DNA of 64,000 nt from Faecousia sp. (lineage in GTDB: Bacteria; Bacillota; Clostridia; Oscillospirales; Oscillospiraceae): assembly GCA_029257335.1 (NCBI GenBank), contig JARIBV010000068.1:55998-119997 (forward strand), given 5' to 3'. The stretch's first letter is position 1. The number at the start of each line of letters is the position of its first letter. Shown piece after piece: positions 1 to 7,181 of this stretch. A model generated the notes under the pieces. The model was given only the letters and a program-made list of their open reading frames with translations. It was not told the DNA's origin and searched no databases. Made by a program: the position numbers and the translations under genes.

Positions 1-254
1 CGGATGCTAAACCACAACGTTTCCTTGTAAGGAACCGGCGGATGCAGTCTGGCATCCCGATAGATGCGGGAAACCTTCAGCTCCACCCCGGGGATCTCTT
101 TGAAATAGGGATAGACTGCCTGCCCCAGGGCCTTCATAGGTTCATATAAATGCTCCACATACTCCTGCTTGTGTGCCTCAAACCAAGTGCGTTCGTTATT
201 CAGCCGAATGCCCCAGAGAAAATCCACCGTCTCTGGTGAAAAATGTTTTGCCAT
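1..254 (-). CDS. DUF2461 family protein, N-terminal part (runs off the window)
   Basis: The first 84 codons of a minus-strand gene are present; the rest lies beyond the window's left edge. The start is the ATG at 254-252, just downstream of folA (folA stop at 264), so the two are probably one operon. The visible protein begins MAKHFSPETVDFLWGI, then NNERTWFEAHKQEY, then KVSRIYRDARL and PYKETLWFSIR. This order (an N-W-F motif followed by a R-x-R-D-x-R-F/L and a Y-K-x-x-x-W segment) is typical of DUF2461 proteins, a widespread bacterial family without a settled biochemical role. The call rests on my recognition of these motifs. Confidence 0.7.
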   Translation of the reverse strand, partial: MAKHFSPETVDFLWGIRLNNERTWFEAHKQEYVEHLYEPMKALGQAVYPYFKEIPGVELKVSRIYRDARLHPPVPYKETLWFSI

Positions 255-263
255 ATTGTCTCC

Positions 264-740
264 TTATCTCTTGCGGCGGTATACGCAAAAACGGTAGGAA
301 ATCCCACCTTCCCACTGCTCTTCTCCCGGATCTTCACAAATCCATTGGGGGTCTTGGTCCAGATTGTGAAAAAATACATCAGATTTTGGGCTTGTCCCCA
401 CCTTGGTCACATAGACCGTATCACAGTAAGGCAGCATCTGTTCATAGACTGACGCCCCTCCAATGACCATGGTTTTCCCCTGAGCCAAGGCCAGGGCCTG
501 TTCCGGGCTATGGGCAAGGAGCGCTCCCGCAACAGGGTCTTGCCTACGGCTCAGCACAATATTGACCCGATTGGGCAGTGGCTTTCCTCCTGGAAAATCC
601 TGCAATGTACGACTTCCCACAATGACGCAGGCTCCTTTTGTCATCTGCCGGAAATATTTCCGGTCAGCGGACAGGGCCAGAGGCTGGGTGCCGTTGGCTC
701 CAATTCCCCAATCTTCATAAACTGCAACAATGGCTTCCAT
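264..740 (-). CDS. folA: Dihydrofolate reductase
   Basis: Reduces dihydrofolate to tetrahydrofolate with NADPH, recycling the dihydrofolate made by thymidylate synthase, whose gene lies directly upstream. The 158-residue length is normal for DHFR. Visible motifs are the N-terminal EAIVAVYEDWGIG (Met20-loop WGIG at about 11-14), an acidic residue at about D26 in the helix that carries the catalytic acid, VGSRTLQDFP (NADPH-binding region), and VIGGASVYEQMLP. An ATG two codons upstream (746) is also in frame, but the GAGGA ribosome site abuts it. The ATG at 740 has a better 6-nt spacing. The gap to thyA is only a few bases, so the two are cotranscribed and probably translationally linked. Confidence 0.9.
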   Translation of the reverse strand: MEAIVAVYEDWGIGANGTQPLALSADRKYFRQMTKGACVIVGSRTLQDFPGGKPLPNRVNIVLSRRQDPVAGALLAHSPEQALALAQGKTMVIGGASVYEQMLPYCDTVYVTKVGTSPKSDVFFHNLDQDPQWICEDPGEEQWEGGISYRFCVYRRKR

Positions 741-749
741 GGTCATTCC

Positions 750-1577
750 TCAAATGGCCACAGGAATCTTTTCCCCAAAGGGGCAGAATTCATACCCCTC
801 CAGCCGAAAATCCTTGGCACAATAGTCATAAAAGTTATCTTTTTCTTCCATCACAAACTTCGGTGCAGAAAAACCGGGCTGCTCCAGCATCTTTTTGACC
901 AGAGGCACATGACGATCATAAATGTGACAGTCCGCAATCACATGCACCAATTCCCCTGCCTCAAAGCCGGAAACCTTTGCCATCATATGAAGCAAAACGG
1001 CATACTGACACACATTCCAGTTATTGGCCGTCAGCATGTCCTGAGAACGCTGGTTCAGTATGGCATTGAGGGTATTTCCGGAAACATTGAAGGTCATGGA
1101 ATAAGCGCAGGGATACAGATGCATTTCGTGCAGATCTTCAAAATTATACAAGTTGGTGAGAATCCGCCGGGAAGCCGGATTGTGCTTCAGGTCGTACAGG
1201 ACCCGGTCCACCTGATCGAACTCTCCTTCCGGAAACTGATATTTTTTCCCCAGCTGGTAGCCATAGGCCTTGCCAATCGAGCCGGACTCATCCGCCCAAC
1301 TGTCCCAGATATGACTGCTCAGATCCTTCACATTGTTGGATTTTTTCTGCCATATCCACAGCAGTTCATCCACGCAGCTTTGGAAAGCGGTACGCCGCAG
1401 TGTCATGACGGGAAATTCTTCCCGCAGATCGTAGCGGTTCACCACTCCAAATTTCTTCACTGTATGGGCAGGGGTTCCATCCTCCCACCGGGGGCGTACT
1501 TCCTGATCGGTGTCCCAGACACCGTTTTCTAAGATATCCAGGCATGTTGCCCGGTAAATTTCATCAGCTTTGCTCAC
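750..1577 (-). CDS. thyA: Thymidylate synthase ThyA
   Basis: Methylates dUMP to dTMP using methylene-tetrahydrofolate and releases dihydrofolate for the adjacent FolA. The protein shows the ThyA hallmarks: the ASRRI arginines that grip the phosphate (about residue 137), the nucleophile Cys157 in LYPCAYS, and the NQRSQDMLTANNWN substrate-binding stretch. Length (275 aa) is within the family range. The start is a GTG at 1577; AAAGGG sits eight bases before it. An in-frame GTG at 1586 lies too close to that ribosome site. A sigma-A-like promoter is at 1605-1633. Order is thyA then folA, the common nucleotide/folate pair. Confidence 0.95.
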   Translation of the reverse strand: MSKADEIYRATCLDILENGVWDTDQEVRPRWEDGTPAHTVKKFGVVNRYDLREEFPVMTLRRTAFQSCVDELLWIWQKKSNNVKDLSSHIWDSWADESGSIGKAYGYQLGKKYQFPEGEFDQVDRVLYDLKHNPASRRILTNLYNFEDLHEMHLYPCAYSMTFNVSGNTLNAILNQRSQDMLTANNWNVCQYAVLLHMMAKVSGFEAGELVHVIADCHIYDRHVPLVKKMLEQPGFSAPKFVMEEKDNFYDYCAKDFRLEGYEFCPFGEKIPVAI

Positions 1578-1604
1578 ATCATCCACCCTTTCTGTTTTTT
1601 GTCC

Positions 1605-1633
1605 ATTGTATCATAAAAAAAACTGACAGGCAA
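1605..1633 (-). promoter_or_regulatory. Probable sigma-A promoter of thyA-folA
   Basis: On the minus strand TTGCCT (-35) and TACAAT (-10) are separated by 17 bp, about 28 bp before the thyA start. Confidence 0.6.
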
Positions 1634-1677
1634 TGACCATGAGATACGCTGTCCGGTGTTTTTGTCCTTGAAGTGGC

Positions 1678-1706
1678 TTGACGGATTCATAAAAAGATGT
1701 TAAAAT
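1678..1706 (+). promoter_or_regulatory. Probable promoter of tRNA-Leu
   Basis: TTGACG and TAAAAT are spaced by 17 bp. The -10 ends 12 bp before the mature tRNA 5' end, as expected for a short leader. Confidence 0.7.
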
Positions 1707-1718
1707 GATACAGATGAT

Positions 1719-1805
1719 GTCGGTGTGGTGGAACAGGCAGACACAAGGGACTTAAAATCCCTCGCCGTAAAAAGCGTACCGGTTCGATCCCGGTCACCGG
1801 CACCA
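1719..1805 (+). tRNA. tRNA-Leu (anticodon UAA), CCA encoded
   Basis: A class II tRNA of 87 nt. The acceptor stem GTCGGTG (1719-1725) pairs with CACCGGC (with one G-U), followed by discriminator A and an encoded CCA. The anticodon arm is AGGGA-CTTAAAA-TCCCT, giving anticodon TAA. The long variable arm and the GGTTCGATCC T-arm are present. It has its own promoter and a hairpin terminator just downstream. Confidence 0.95.
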
Positions 1806-1812
1806 GCACAGG

Positions 1813-1845
1813 GTCTGCGTATGCATTTTGTGTACGCAGACTTTT
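1813..1845 (+). terminator. Rho-independent terminator of tRNA-Leu
   Basis: GTCTGCGTA (1813-1821) pairs with TACGCAGAC (1833-1841), followed by TTTT. Confidence 0.8.
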
Positions 1846-1903
1846 GCTATTCCCGGATATCTGCGCGCAGGGCTTCTTTGGGAAGCAGACTGCTTATTAT
1901 ACA

Positions 1904-1945
1904 AAATGAGGGCACGCATAACAACGCTTATGCATGCCCTCATTT
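1904..1945 (-). terminator. Hairpin downstream of the methyltransferase gene
   Basis: A 17-base near-perfect inverted repeat: AAATGAGGGCACGCATA (1904-1920) against TATGCATGCCCTCATTT (1929-1945). It lies 25 bp after the minus-strand stop at 1970 and is followed by a short T-rich stretch on that strand. Confidence 0.65.
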
Positions 1946-1969
1946 CAATTTTTCCGACCTTTTTGCGGT

Positions 1970-2533
1970 TTACTTCTTATCCGTACCGGGAACAGCGGTG
2001 GGAACCGGAATGTCATTTCTCACAGCAGAAACCAGATACATTCCTTCATCTGTACACAGATCCACCACAAACCAGGGGGCCAGACGCTGTCCCAGCTCCT
2101 GGGCACTCATAACCTGTTCCGGCTTCCCAGTGCTATGGGCCAGCATGAGCCGACCGCCGGGCTTTACAAAATCGGCAAGCCGCGGGATCAGCTGCCCCAG
2201 ATCTTTGAACTCCGGCAGAGCGTCCACCAGGAGGCAGCGATCAAAGCCATGGTCAAATTTACAGGCTCGAATGTCTGCGCGGATCATATGGACTTCCGGC
2301 ATTGTGAATTTTTTCTTTCCTTCTGCCAGTTTTTCTGCAGAATAATCTACACCGGTAATGCCGGCAACCTTTTTTGCTAAGTATAGCGGAAATAATTCTC
2401 CGTTTCCGCAAGCTACATCCAGCACTTGCAGACCAGGCCGCAAGTTGGCCAGCTCTACGATTTTCTCCACAGCATCACGGCGGGAGGCCGGCACCTCAGT
2501 GGGAATTACAGCAGCTTTCATTTCGGCATACAT
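1970..2533 (-). CDS. Class I SAM-dependent methyltransferase, substrate unknown
   Basis: A 187-residue Rossmann-fold methyltransferase. Motif I is VLDVACGNGELFP (about 37-49), the acidic end of strand 2 is GVDYSAEKL, a motif II-like RADIRACKF follows, and a motif III-like VKPGGRLMLAHS is near 124. These place it in the broad methyltransf_11/25 group of small-molecule or tRNA methylases; the substrate cannot be read from the sequence. The ATG at 2533 has GAGGTG seven bases upstream. It is a single-gene unit with its own promoter-like sequence (2585-2613) and terminator-like hairpin. Confidence 0.8.
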   Translation of the reverse strand: MYAEMKAAVIPTEVPASRRDAVEKIVELANLRPGLQVLDVACGNGELFPLYLAKKVAGITGVDYSAEKLAEGKKKFTMPEVHMIRADIRACKFDHGFDRCLLVDALPEFKDLGQLIPRLADFVKPGGRLMLAHSTGKPEQVMSAQELGQRLAPWFVVDLCTDEGMYLVSAVRNDIPVPTAVPGTDKK

Positions 2534-2584
2534 ATCCGATCACCTCATTTTCAATACTAACACCTCTTCGGGATGCAGATATCT

Positions 2585-2613
2585 ATTATAACCAAACACA
2601 GCAAAAAAATCCA
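2585..2613 (-). promoter_or_regulatory. Probable promoter of the methyltransferase gene
   Basis: On the minus strand TGGATT and TATAAT are separated by 17 bp. The -10 is a perfect consensus and the -35 is weak. Confidence 0.5.
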
Positions 2614-2863
2614 GTAAATTTATGTGCACAAAGTGTAAAATTCTTGAAAATTTTTTATCGCATCCCATGACCGAGAAGCCGCAGACCGGGGATCTTCCGT
2701 TTTGAAGAGCAAAACCGGGCATGCATGAATCCAGATAGCTGTATATGCTCTAAGGAATCGCAGAAAGTCTCGCCATGGAAATCTGTCTTTTGGTTCTCTG
2801 ATGAAGTATGAAAACTGGAAAACAAAAAACTCGGAAAGAACTCAAGGAGATGCCCATGAGGAT
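2614..2863. other. Intergenic stretch with no recognised gene
   Basis: Between the methyltransferase promoter and the tRNA-Val terminator I see no ribosome-site-supported reading frame, repeat or RNA motif. A 60-codon minus-strand open frame at 2540-2722 overlaps the promoter and lacks a ribosome site. Confidence 0.5.
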
Positions 2864-2900
2864 AAAAAAAACAAACCCCTTCCTTAATTAGAAGGGGTTC
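2864..2900 (-). terminator. Terminator of tRNA-Val
   Basis: AACCCCTTC pairs with GAAGGGGTT, followed on the minus strand by eight consecutive T residues (2871-2864). Confidence 0.85.
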
Positions 2901-2912
2901 GCTTTTTAAGTT

Positions 2913-2989
2913 TGGTGGAGACTACTGGACTCGAACCAGTGACCTCTTGCGTGTGAAGCAAGCGCTCTAACCAGCTGAGCTAAGCCTCC
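2913..2989 (-). tRNA. tRNA-Val (anticodon CAC), CCA encoded
   Basis: A 77-nt class I tRNA on the minus strand. The acceptor stem GGAGGCT pairs with AGTCTCC (one G-U), with an encoded CCA. The D-arm contains TAGCTCAGCTGGTTAGAGC. The anticodon arm CTTGC-TTCACAC-GCAAG gives anticodon CAC, and the T-arm is CTGGTTCGAGTCCAG. A promoter (3006-3033) and terminator (2864-2900) flank it, so it is a single-gene unit. Confidence 0.93.
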
Positions 2990-3005
2990 GTTCAGGACGA
3001 GATTC

Positions 3006-3033
3006 ATTATACCACAGTTTTGTAAAAATGCAA
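3006..3033 (-). promoter_or_regulatory. Probable promoter of tRNA-Val
   Basis: TTGCAT and TATAAT are spaced by 16 bp on the minus strand, ending about 17 bp before the tRNA. Confidence 0.65.
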
Positions 3034-3130
3034 GCCCTATTTTTAAATTTTTTCAATTCTTTTTTACTCCCTTCAATGATCTGCCAATGGTAAAATTTAT
3101 CTATTGTTGGCAAAGAAGTTTTTACTTATA

Positions 3131-3159
3131 TTGACTTTGCGTATGTCCTCTGCTACAAT
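3131..3159 (+). promoter_or_regulatory. Probable promoter of the lipoprotein at 3209
   Basis: TTGACT and TACAAT are separated by 17 bp. It sits inside the longest possible reading frame, which argues for the downstream ATG at 3209 as the start. Confidence 0.65.
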
Positions 3160-3208
3160 GTCCGGTGGCGAATGTCACATTGCTATTAAAAACAACATGG
3201 AGGAACAT

Positions 3209-3919
3209 ATGAAAAAGCTGATTTTAATTGCGCTGTCTCTGGGGTTGGTCCTGGCTATGACTGCCTGCGGCTCTTCAAAAGATACTGCCGAGACAACCGC
3301 AGCAACCACTGCTGCAACTACTGCAACTACCGCTCCGGCTACCGACAAAACCGCCCCCTCCGCATCTGAACCCAATGCTTCTTTTGACGCTGCACAGGCA
3401 GCTCCTGTCATTGGTGTCTGGCAGTTCCAGTACACCATTCCCGCAGAAACCTTCAACCTGGAGGGCTTTGAAACTCCTCTGAATATCCAGATGCTCTACA
3501 CCCTGTCTGAGGATGCAACATGGTTCATCACCGTGGATTGGGACAAGACCAATGCCAATATCGAAGAGTTCAGCAAATCCCTCTCTACCTATACCTGCGA
3601 GCTTATGTACAAGCAGTTTGCCGACAAAAATCTTGACAAAGATCAGGCAAACGAAGCCATGCAGAGCCAGTACGGCAAGACCGTGGAAGAATATGTAGAT
3701 GAGCTGATTGCGCAAACCCTCTCTGTTGAAGCGCTGTCCGCCAGCACCCCCGAGGACAGCGGCACCTACTATGTAGAAGGCGGCTCTCTGCATCTGTCCA
3801 ACCCTTCCTCCTCTGCCGAGGAAGTCATCACCTTTACTTTGGAAGGCGATACATTGACCTTGCAGTCTTCCGACAATCCTCTTCAGGATCCCCTGGTTAT
3901 GACCCGCATCGCTGACTGA
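3209..3919 (+). CDS. Secreted lipoprotein of unknown function
   Basis: A 236-residue lipoprotein. The signal peptide is MKKLILIALSLGLVLAMTAC with a lipobox (MTAC) and lipidated Cys20. Residues about 24-50 are an Ala/Thr-rich linker (TTAATTAATTATTAPAT), the usual spacer that holds a domain off the membrane. The rest has repeated acidic patches and a C-terminal beta-rich part (GTYYVEGGSLHLSN, FTLEGDTLTLQSS) that looks like a lipocalin-like or DUF4923-style domain, but I cannot name the family. The ATG at 3209 has GGAGG nine bases upstream and a promoter is at 3131. Single-gene unit. Confidence 0.85.
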   Translation: MKKLILIALSLGLVLAMTACGSSKDTAETTAATTAATTATTAPATDKTAPSASEPNASFDAAQAAPVIGVWQFQYTIPAETFNLEGFETPLNIQMLYTLSEDATWFITVDWDKTNANIEEFSKSLSTYTCELMYKQFADKNLDKDQANEAMQSQYGKTVEEYVDELIAQTLSVEALSASTPEDSGTYYVEGGSLHLSNPSSSAEEVITFTLEGDTLTLQSSDNPLQDPLVMTRIAD

Positions 3920-3936
3920 TTGACATTGCATTCAAA

Positions 3937-3976
3937 ACGGCTGCCTCATCCGAATCGGTAAGGCAGCCGTCTTTTT
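3937..3976. terminator. Terminator between convergent genes
   Basis: ACGGCTGCC (3937-3945) pairs with GGCAGCCGT (3962-3970), followed by TCTTTTTATT. It ends the plus-strand lipoprotein and lies against the 3' end of the minus-strand gene at 3975. Confidence 0.8.
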
Positions 3977-4364
3977 ATTCCTGCACTGTTTCCCGGGTCT
4001 TTAAAAATGCTGTTGCAGCCTCCAAAAGCGCCGGGGCATTGCGAACTCTGGAAAGCTGTTCCAACAGCGCCACATAGCCGGTTTCATTGCTGTCATTCAC
4101 AAAATAGGACCCATTGGTATAGGAAAACAGCACCAAATAGGGACGCTCCTGCCGATAACGGAGCTTGGCCCTTGTACTGGGTTCATAATTCAGCAGCATG
4201 ACCCGTCCTTCTTTTCGAATGGCCAGGGCACCATCTTCCTGCTCCTCTACTGCATACCCCATTTGCTCCAGAAGCTCCATGGGCTTGGGCTGCTCCGATA
4301 TTCTCTGCTTTTTGCGAAACAATGCCTTCATCCGTTCCATCCAGTCAGCCATATCATACACCAT
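3975..4364 (-). CDS. Small conserved-looking protein of unknown function
   Basis: About 129 residues if the ATG at 4364 is used; an in-frame ATG at 4352 is an equally possible start. A frame extension to 4412 would run through a TATAAT (4381-4386) and is therefore unlikely. The N-terminus is basic (MERMKALFRKKQR), followed by a compact alpha/beta pattern (LLEQMGYAVEEQEDGALAI, LVLFSYTNGSYFVNDSN). No signal peptide, membrane segment or catalytic motif is seen. I do not recognise the family. The composition and neighbours give no functional clue. Confidence 0.6.
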   Translation of the reverse strand: MVYDMADWMERMKALFRKKQRISEQPKPMELLEQMGYAVEEQEDGALAIRKEGRVMLLNYEPSTRAKLRYRQERPYLVLFSYTNGSYFVNDSNETGYVALLEQLSRVRNAPALLEAATAFLKTRETVQE

Positions 4365-4413
4365 CCTTTCTACGATCTCCATTATACTACAAATATTCCA
4401 TTGTGTCTGCACA

Positions 4414-4449
4414 AATAATACCCCCAGCTTTTGTTGGGGGTATTATTTA
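4414..4449 (-). terminator. Terminator of the alarmone synthetase gene
   Basis: AATAATACCCCCAGC pairs with GTTGGGGGTATTATT around a TTTT loop. The palindrome is 31 bp downstream of the minus-strand stop at 4480 and ends in ATTATTTG on that strand. Confidence 0.7.
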
Positions 4450-4479
4450 TAGAAAACATATTCACTCTTTTCTATGGTG

Positions 4480-5169
4480 CTATAGATCCAGCACTGCGCT
4501 CTGCTCCGGGGCTACCTGATGCAATCGGACGGCAATGGCCTCCATACGGCTGTCCGTCTGCGCAATAATATCGGCACACTGAGACAGCTCCTGCACGATT
4601 CCTGCCGGAATCTCTTCTGCATCTGTCTTATAGTGGATTTCATGCTCCAAGCTGGCCCAAAAATCCATGGCTATGGTGCGAATCTGGATCTCCACTCGGA
4701 CCATTTGCCGGGAGTCTGACAGATATACTGGCACCTCAACCACCAAATGCAGGCTTCTATAACCGTTTGGCTTCGGATTTTTAATATAGTCCTTCTCCTG
4801 GTACAGCCGGATATCTGCCTGAGACAGCAGCATATCCCGAACGGAATAAATATCGGAGATATAAGGGCAAATCACCCGGACCCCTGCCACATCGTTAAGG
4901 TTGTCCACAATGGAGTCGATGGATAACGCAATGCCTCTGCGAGACAGCTTTTGTGCAATGCTTTTCGGGGTTTTGAGCCGTGATTTCACTGTTTCGATGG
5001 GGGTACGCATTCCACGGACCCGGTGCTCTCGGTTCAAAATATCCAGTTTGGTGGTAATTTGCTTGATGCCCCCTTCATAGAGCAGCATGAGCTGCTGATA
5101 TCGGGCAGCAAAATGAATCAGTTCCTCCTGCCCAAGGGAGGTCATCGCATTGGCGGAAGATTCCTGCAT
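4480..5169 (-). CDS. Small alarmone synthetase, RelQ/YjbM type GTP pyrophosphokinase
   Basis: Transfers pyrophosphate from ATP to GDP or GTP to make (p)ppGpp. The 229-residue length and lack of an HD hydrolase domain or C-terminal regulatory domains mark it as a stand-alone RelQ-like enzyme rather than a Rel/SpoT protein. The RelA/SpoT synthetase fold is visible as VKSRLKTPKSIAQKLSRRG (the basic ATP-binding K-R segment, about 62-80), DVAGVRVICPYISD (about 93-106), KPNGYRSLHLVVEVP (the guanine-stacking tyrosine, about 134-148) and VEIQIRTIAMDFWASLEHEIHYK (the catalytic Glu, about 159-180). ATG at 5169 has AAAGGGG upstream. The gene is divergent from hinT. Confidence 0.88.
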   Translation of the reverse strand: MQESSANAMTSLGQEELIHFAARYQQLMLLYEGGIKQITTKLDILNREHRVRGMRTPIETVKSRLKTPKSIAQKLSRRGIALSIDSIVDNLNDVAGVRVICPYISDIYSVRDMLLSQADIRLYQEKDYIKNPKPNGYRSLHLVVEVPVYLSDSRQMVRVEIQIRTIAMDFWASLEHEIHYKTDAEEIPAGIVQELSQCADIIAQTDSRMEAIAVRLHQVAPEQSAVLDL

Positions 5170-5283
5170 GGTCCCACCCCTTTCTCTGTTTTGTTTATTT
5201 TACCAAATTATTGTATATTAGTTGTAACAAAAGGGTTAATTTTTCTGAAATCGGGATTCTGCCCGCCTTTCTTGGGGAAACTA

Positions 5284-5311
5284 TTGCAAAAATGACCGTT
5301 TGTGTTATAAT
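5284..5311 (+). promoter_or_regulatory. Probable promoter of the HIT gene
   Basis: TTGCAA and TATAAT are separated by 16 bp, 40 bp upstream of the start codon. Confidence 0.6.
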
Positions 5312-5351
5312 ATTGGCAGTCACTATCCATTTAATACGGGAGGAATCATCT

Positions 5352-5687
5352 ATGTCTGATTGTCTTTTCTGCAAGATTGTCTCCGGCGACATCCCCTCCC
5401 AGAAGGTTTATGAGGACGAGACCGTCCTGGCCTTCCGGGATATCAACCCCCAGGCCCCGGTCCACATCCTGGTCATCCCAAAAACGCATATTGACAGTGC
5501 CGCTGCCATCACCGCCGAAAATTCCGGCGTGGTGGCCCACTGCTTTGAAGTCATCGCCCAGCTGGGCAAGGATTTGGCCGGCGGCTTCCGTGTGGTCAGC
5601 AACTGCGGCCCTGACGCCGGTCAGACCGTGCCCCACCTGCATTTCCACATTCTGGGCGGCCGCCCCCTGGCCATGGAAATGGCCTGA
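5352..5687 (+). CDS. HIT (HINT) family nucleotide phosphoramidase
   Basis: A 111-residue HINT-branch histidine triad protein, which hydrolyses purine nucleoside phosphoramidates such as adenylated amines. The signature HLHFHILGG is at 95-103 (H95, H97, H99), and the N-terminal CLFCKI (C4, C7) is the zinc site common in Gram-positive HINTs. IPKTHIDS and ISNCGPDAGQ-like segments complete the active site. ATG at 5352 follows a GGGAGGA ribosome site and a promoter at 5284. The CofE-like gene starts 17 bp downstream, so they form an operon. Confidence 0.93.
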   Translation: MSDCLFCKIVSGDIPSQKVYEDETVLAFRDINPQAPVHILVIPKTHIDSAAAITAENSGVVAHCFEVIAQLGKDLAGGFRVVSNCGPDAGQTVPHLHFHILGGRPLAMEMA

Positions 5688-5704
5688 GCAAGAAAGGAGT
5701 ATCT

Positions 5705-6409
5705 ATGGCAGAATTACGGCCCAATGAGGGCAAAAAAGGAATGATTGAGGTAGATGGCGTGCAGTATCTGCGCCTGCCCATCACCACCCATCTCATTACC
5801 AAGGATGATAACATCTGCGATGTCGCAGAAAAGTACGGCAAGCCCCAGCTGCAGCCCGGTGATGTGCTTTTTATTTCTGAGAAGATCGTGGCCTGCACCC
5901 AGGACCGCGCCATTCCTCTGGAGGACATCAAGCCCCGGAAGCTGGCCTACACTCTGAGCAAGTATGTGACCAAAACGCCCCACGGCATCGGGTTGGGTAT
6001 GCCTGAAACCATGGAGTGTGCCCTGCAGGAATGCGGCGTTCTGCGCATCCTCTTCGCAGCCGCCGTATCCGTCATCGGCAAGAAGCTCTTTAAGAAGAAG
6101 GGCTGGTTCTACTCTGTAGCAGGCTATAAGGCACGCTCTATCGACGGCCCCTGCCACAACACCATTCCTCCTTATAACCACTATGTGGTTCTGGGTCCCG
6201 TGAAGCCCGACAAGGTTGCTGCCGAAATCAAAGAACGCATCGGCTTTGATACCTGCATCGTGGACATTAACGACCTGGAAGGCCAGATTCTGGGCACCTC
6301 CTCCAAGGCTCTGGACAAGCATCTCTATGCCCGGATCCTGAAGGACAACCCCCTGGGCCAGGATGACCAGCAGACCCCCATGGGCATCATCCGCAAAGTG
6401 ACCGTCTAA
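5705..6409 (+). CDS. CofE-like (coenzyme F420-0:glutamate ligase family) protein
   Basis: A 234-residue protein resembling the CofE family (F420_ligase, PF01996). The clues are an N-terminal LRLPITTHLITKDDNICDVAEKY, GDVLFISEKIVACTQDRAI (the family's G-D-x-x-x-x-x-x-K-x-v-s-x-x-e-g block), and a DTCIVDINDLEGQILGTSSKALD block. In archaea and actinobacteria CofE adds gamma-glutamates to F420-0. Clostridia generally do not make F420, so the substrate here is unknown; a related amide-forming reaction is an inference. ATG at 5705 has AAAGGAG seven bases upstream. It is cotranscribed with the HIT gene; HIT proteins act on nucleotidyl-amine intermediates. Confidence 0.7.
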   Translation: MAELRPNEGKKGMIEVDGVQYLRLPITTHLITKDDNICDVAEKYGKPQLQPGDVLFISEKIVACTQDRAIPLEDIKPRKLAYTLSKYVTKTPHGIGLGMPETMECALQECGVLRILFAAAVSVIGKKLFKKKGWFYSVAGYKARSIDGPCHNTIPPYNHYVVLGPVKPDKVAAEIKERIGFDTCIVDINDLEGQILGTSSKALDKHLYARILKDNPLGQDDQQTPMGIIRKVTV

Positions 6410-6415
6410 CTTCTA

Positions 6416-6468
6416 AATCCCCCGTCTCTGTGACCCGGCACCGAACCGCGCACAGGGCGGGGATTTTT
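6416..6468 (+). terminator. Terminator after the CofE-like gene
   Basis: A stem of ATCCCCCGTCTCTGTG against CACAGGGCGGGGAT (imperfect), followed by TTTTTC. Confidence 0.6.
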
Positions 6469-6492
6469 CATTCTTTGAAGGAGGAGTTCCCT

Positions 6493-7062
6493 ATGAAAAT
6501 TTTGTTTACCGGCTTTATGCCCTTTAACGGAGGGCCTACCAATCCATCCTATGACTGTCTGAAAAATATGCCCCAAACCATAGACGGCGCCACCATTGTC
6601 ACCGCTGAGCTCCCCGTAGTATTCCAGGCTGCTCCCCAGGCTTTGCGGGCCCTTCTGGAGACCCATCAGCCCGACTGCGTGGTGTGCCTGGGGCTGGCTG
6701 CTGACCGGAAGAAAATCACGCCGGAAAAGGTGGGAATCAACTTCGCCCATGCCAGAATCCCCGACAACGCCGGCTTCCGGCCCGTGCACCAGACTCTGAT
6801 TCCCGGAGGGCCTGACGCCTATTTTTCCACCTTGCCTGTGGAAAAGATTTTAAAGGCGCTGGACCAGGCGCAGATTCCTGCCGACTTGTCCCTGAGCGCA
6901 GGAAGCTATGTCTGCAACTGCATTCTCTACCATCTTCTGAGCTGGGCCACTCCCAGAACAATTCCTGCCGGCTTCATTCATGTCCCCCCCGAGACAGAAA
7001 TGCCTCTGGAGCAGGTGACTCAGGCCATGATTCAGGTGGCAAAGGTCCTGGCTGCCCGGTAA
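6493..7062 (+). CDS. pcp: Pyroglutamyl-peptidase I (C15 cysteine peptidase)
   Basis: Removes N-terminal pyroglutamate from peptides in the cytoplasm. The 189-residue protein has the full catalytic triad in family context: Glu78 in ITPEKVGIN, Cys141 in SAGSYVCN, and His163 in GFIHVP. FTGFMPFNGGPTNPS at the N-terminus and ARIPDNAGF near 87 are also diagnostic. The ATG at 6493 has GGAGG ahead of it. It stands alone between two terminators. With the Opp peptide importer elsewhere in the window it fits a peptide-scavenging lifestyle (inference). Confidence 0.93.
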   Translation: MKILFTGFMPFNGGPTNPSYDCLKNMPQTIDGATIVTAELPVVFQAAPQALRALLETHQPDCVVCLGLAADRKKITPEKVGINFAHARIPDNAGFRPVHQTLIPGGPDAYFSTLPVEKILKALDQAQIPADLSLSAGSYVCNCILYHLLSWATPRTIPAGFIHVPPETEMPLEQVTQAMIQVAKVLAAR

Positions 7063-7084
7063 AGCACCACCGCTTCGTGTATAC

Positions 7085-7126
7085 AGGAGCTGCCCGTTTC
7101 ACTTGCGGCAGCTCCTTTTCTTTTTT
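7085..7126 (+). terminator. Terminator of pcp
   Basis: AGGAGCTGCC (7085-7094) pairs with GGCAGCTCCT (7107-7116), followed by TTTCTTTTTT. Confidence 0.85.
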
Positions 7127-7142
7127 GAAAACATTCGCTGAC

Positions 7143-7177
7143 AAAAAGGAAGCTGCCGCATTACGCAACAGCTTCCA
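7143..7177 (-). terminator. Terminator of prfC
   Basis: On the minus strand GGAAGCTG pairs with CAGCTTCC around a 13-nt loop, followed by TTTTT. It lies a few bases beyond the prfC stop. Confidence 0.75.
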
Positions 7178-7181
7178 ATGA

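Noticed and set aside
510-1532. Plus-strand open frame opposite folA-thyA
   Set aside because: Opposite strand of thyA and folA, which have clear catalytic residues and a promoter.
2540-2722. 60-codon minus-strand frame upstream of the methyltransferase
   Set aside because: It covers the promoter region (TGGATT-17-TATAAT) and lacks a ribosome site.
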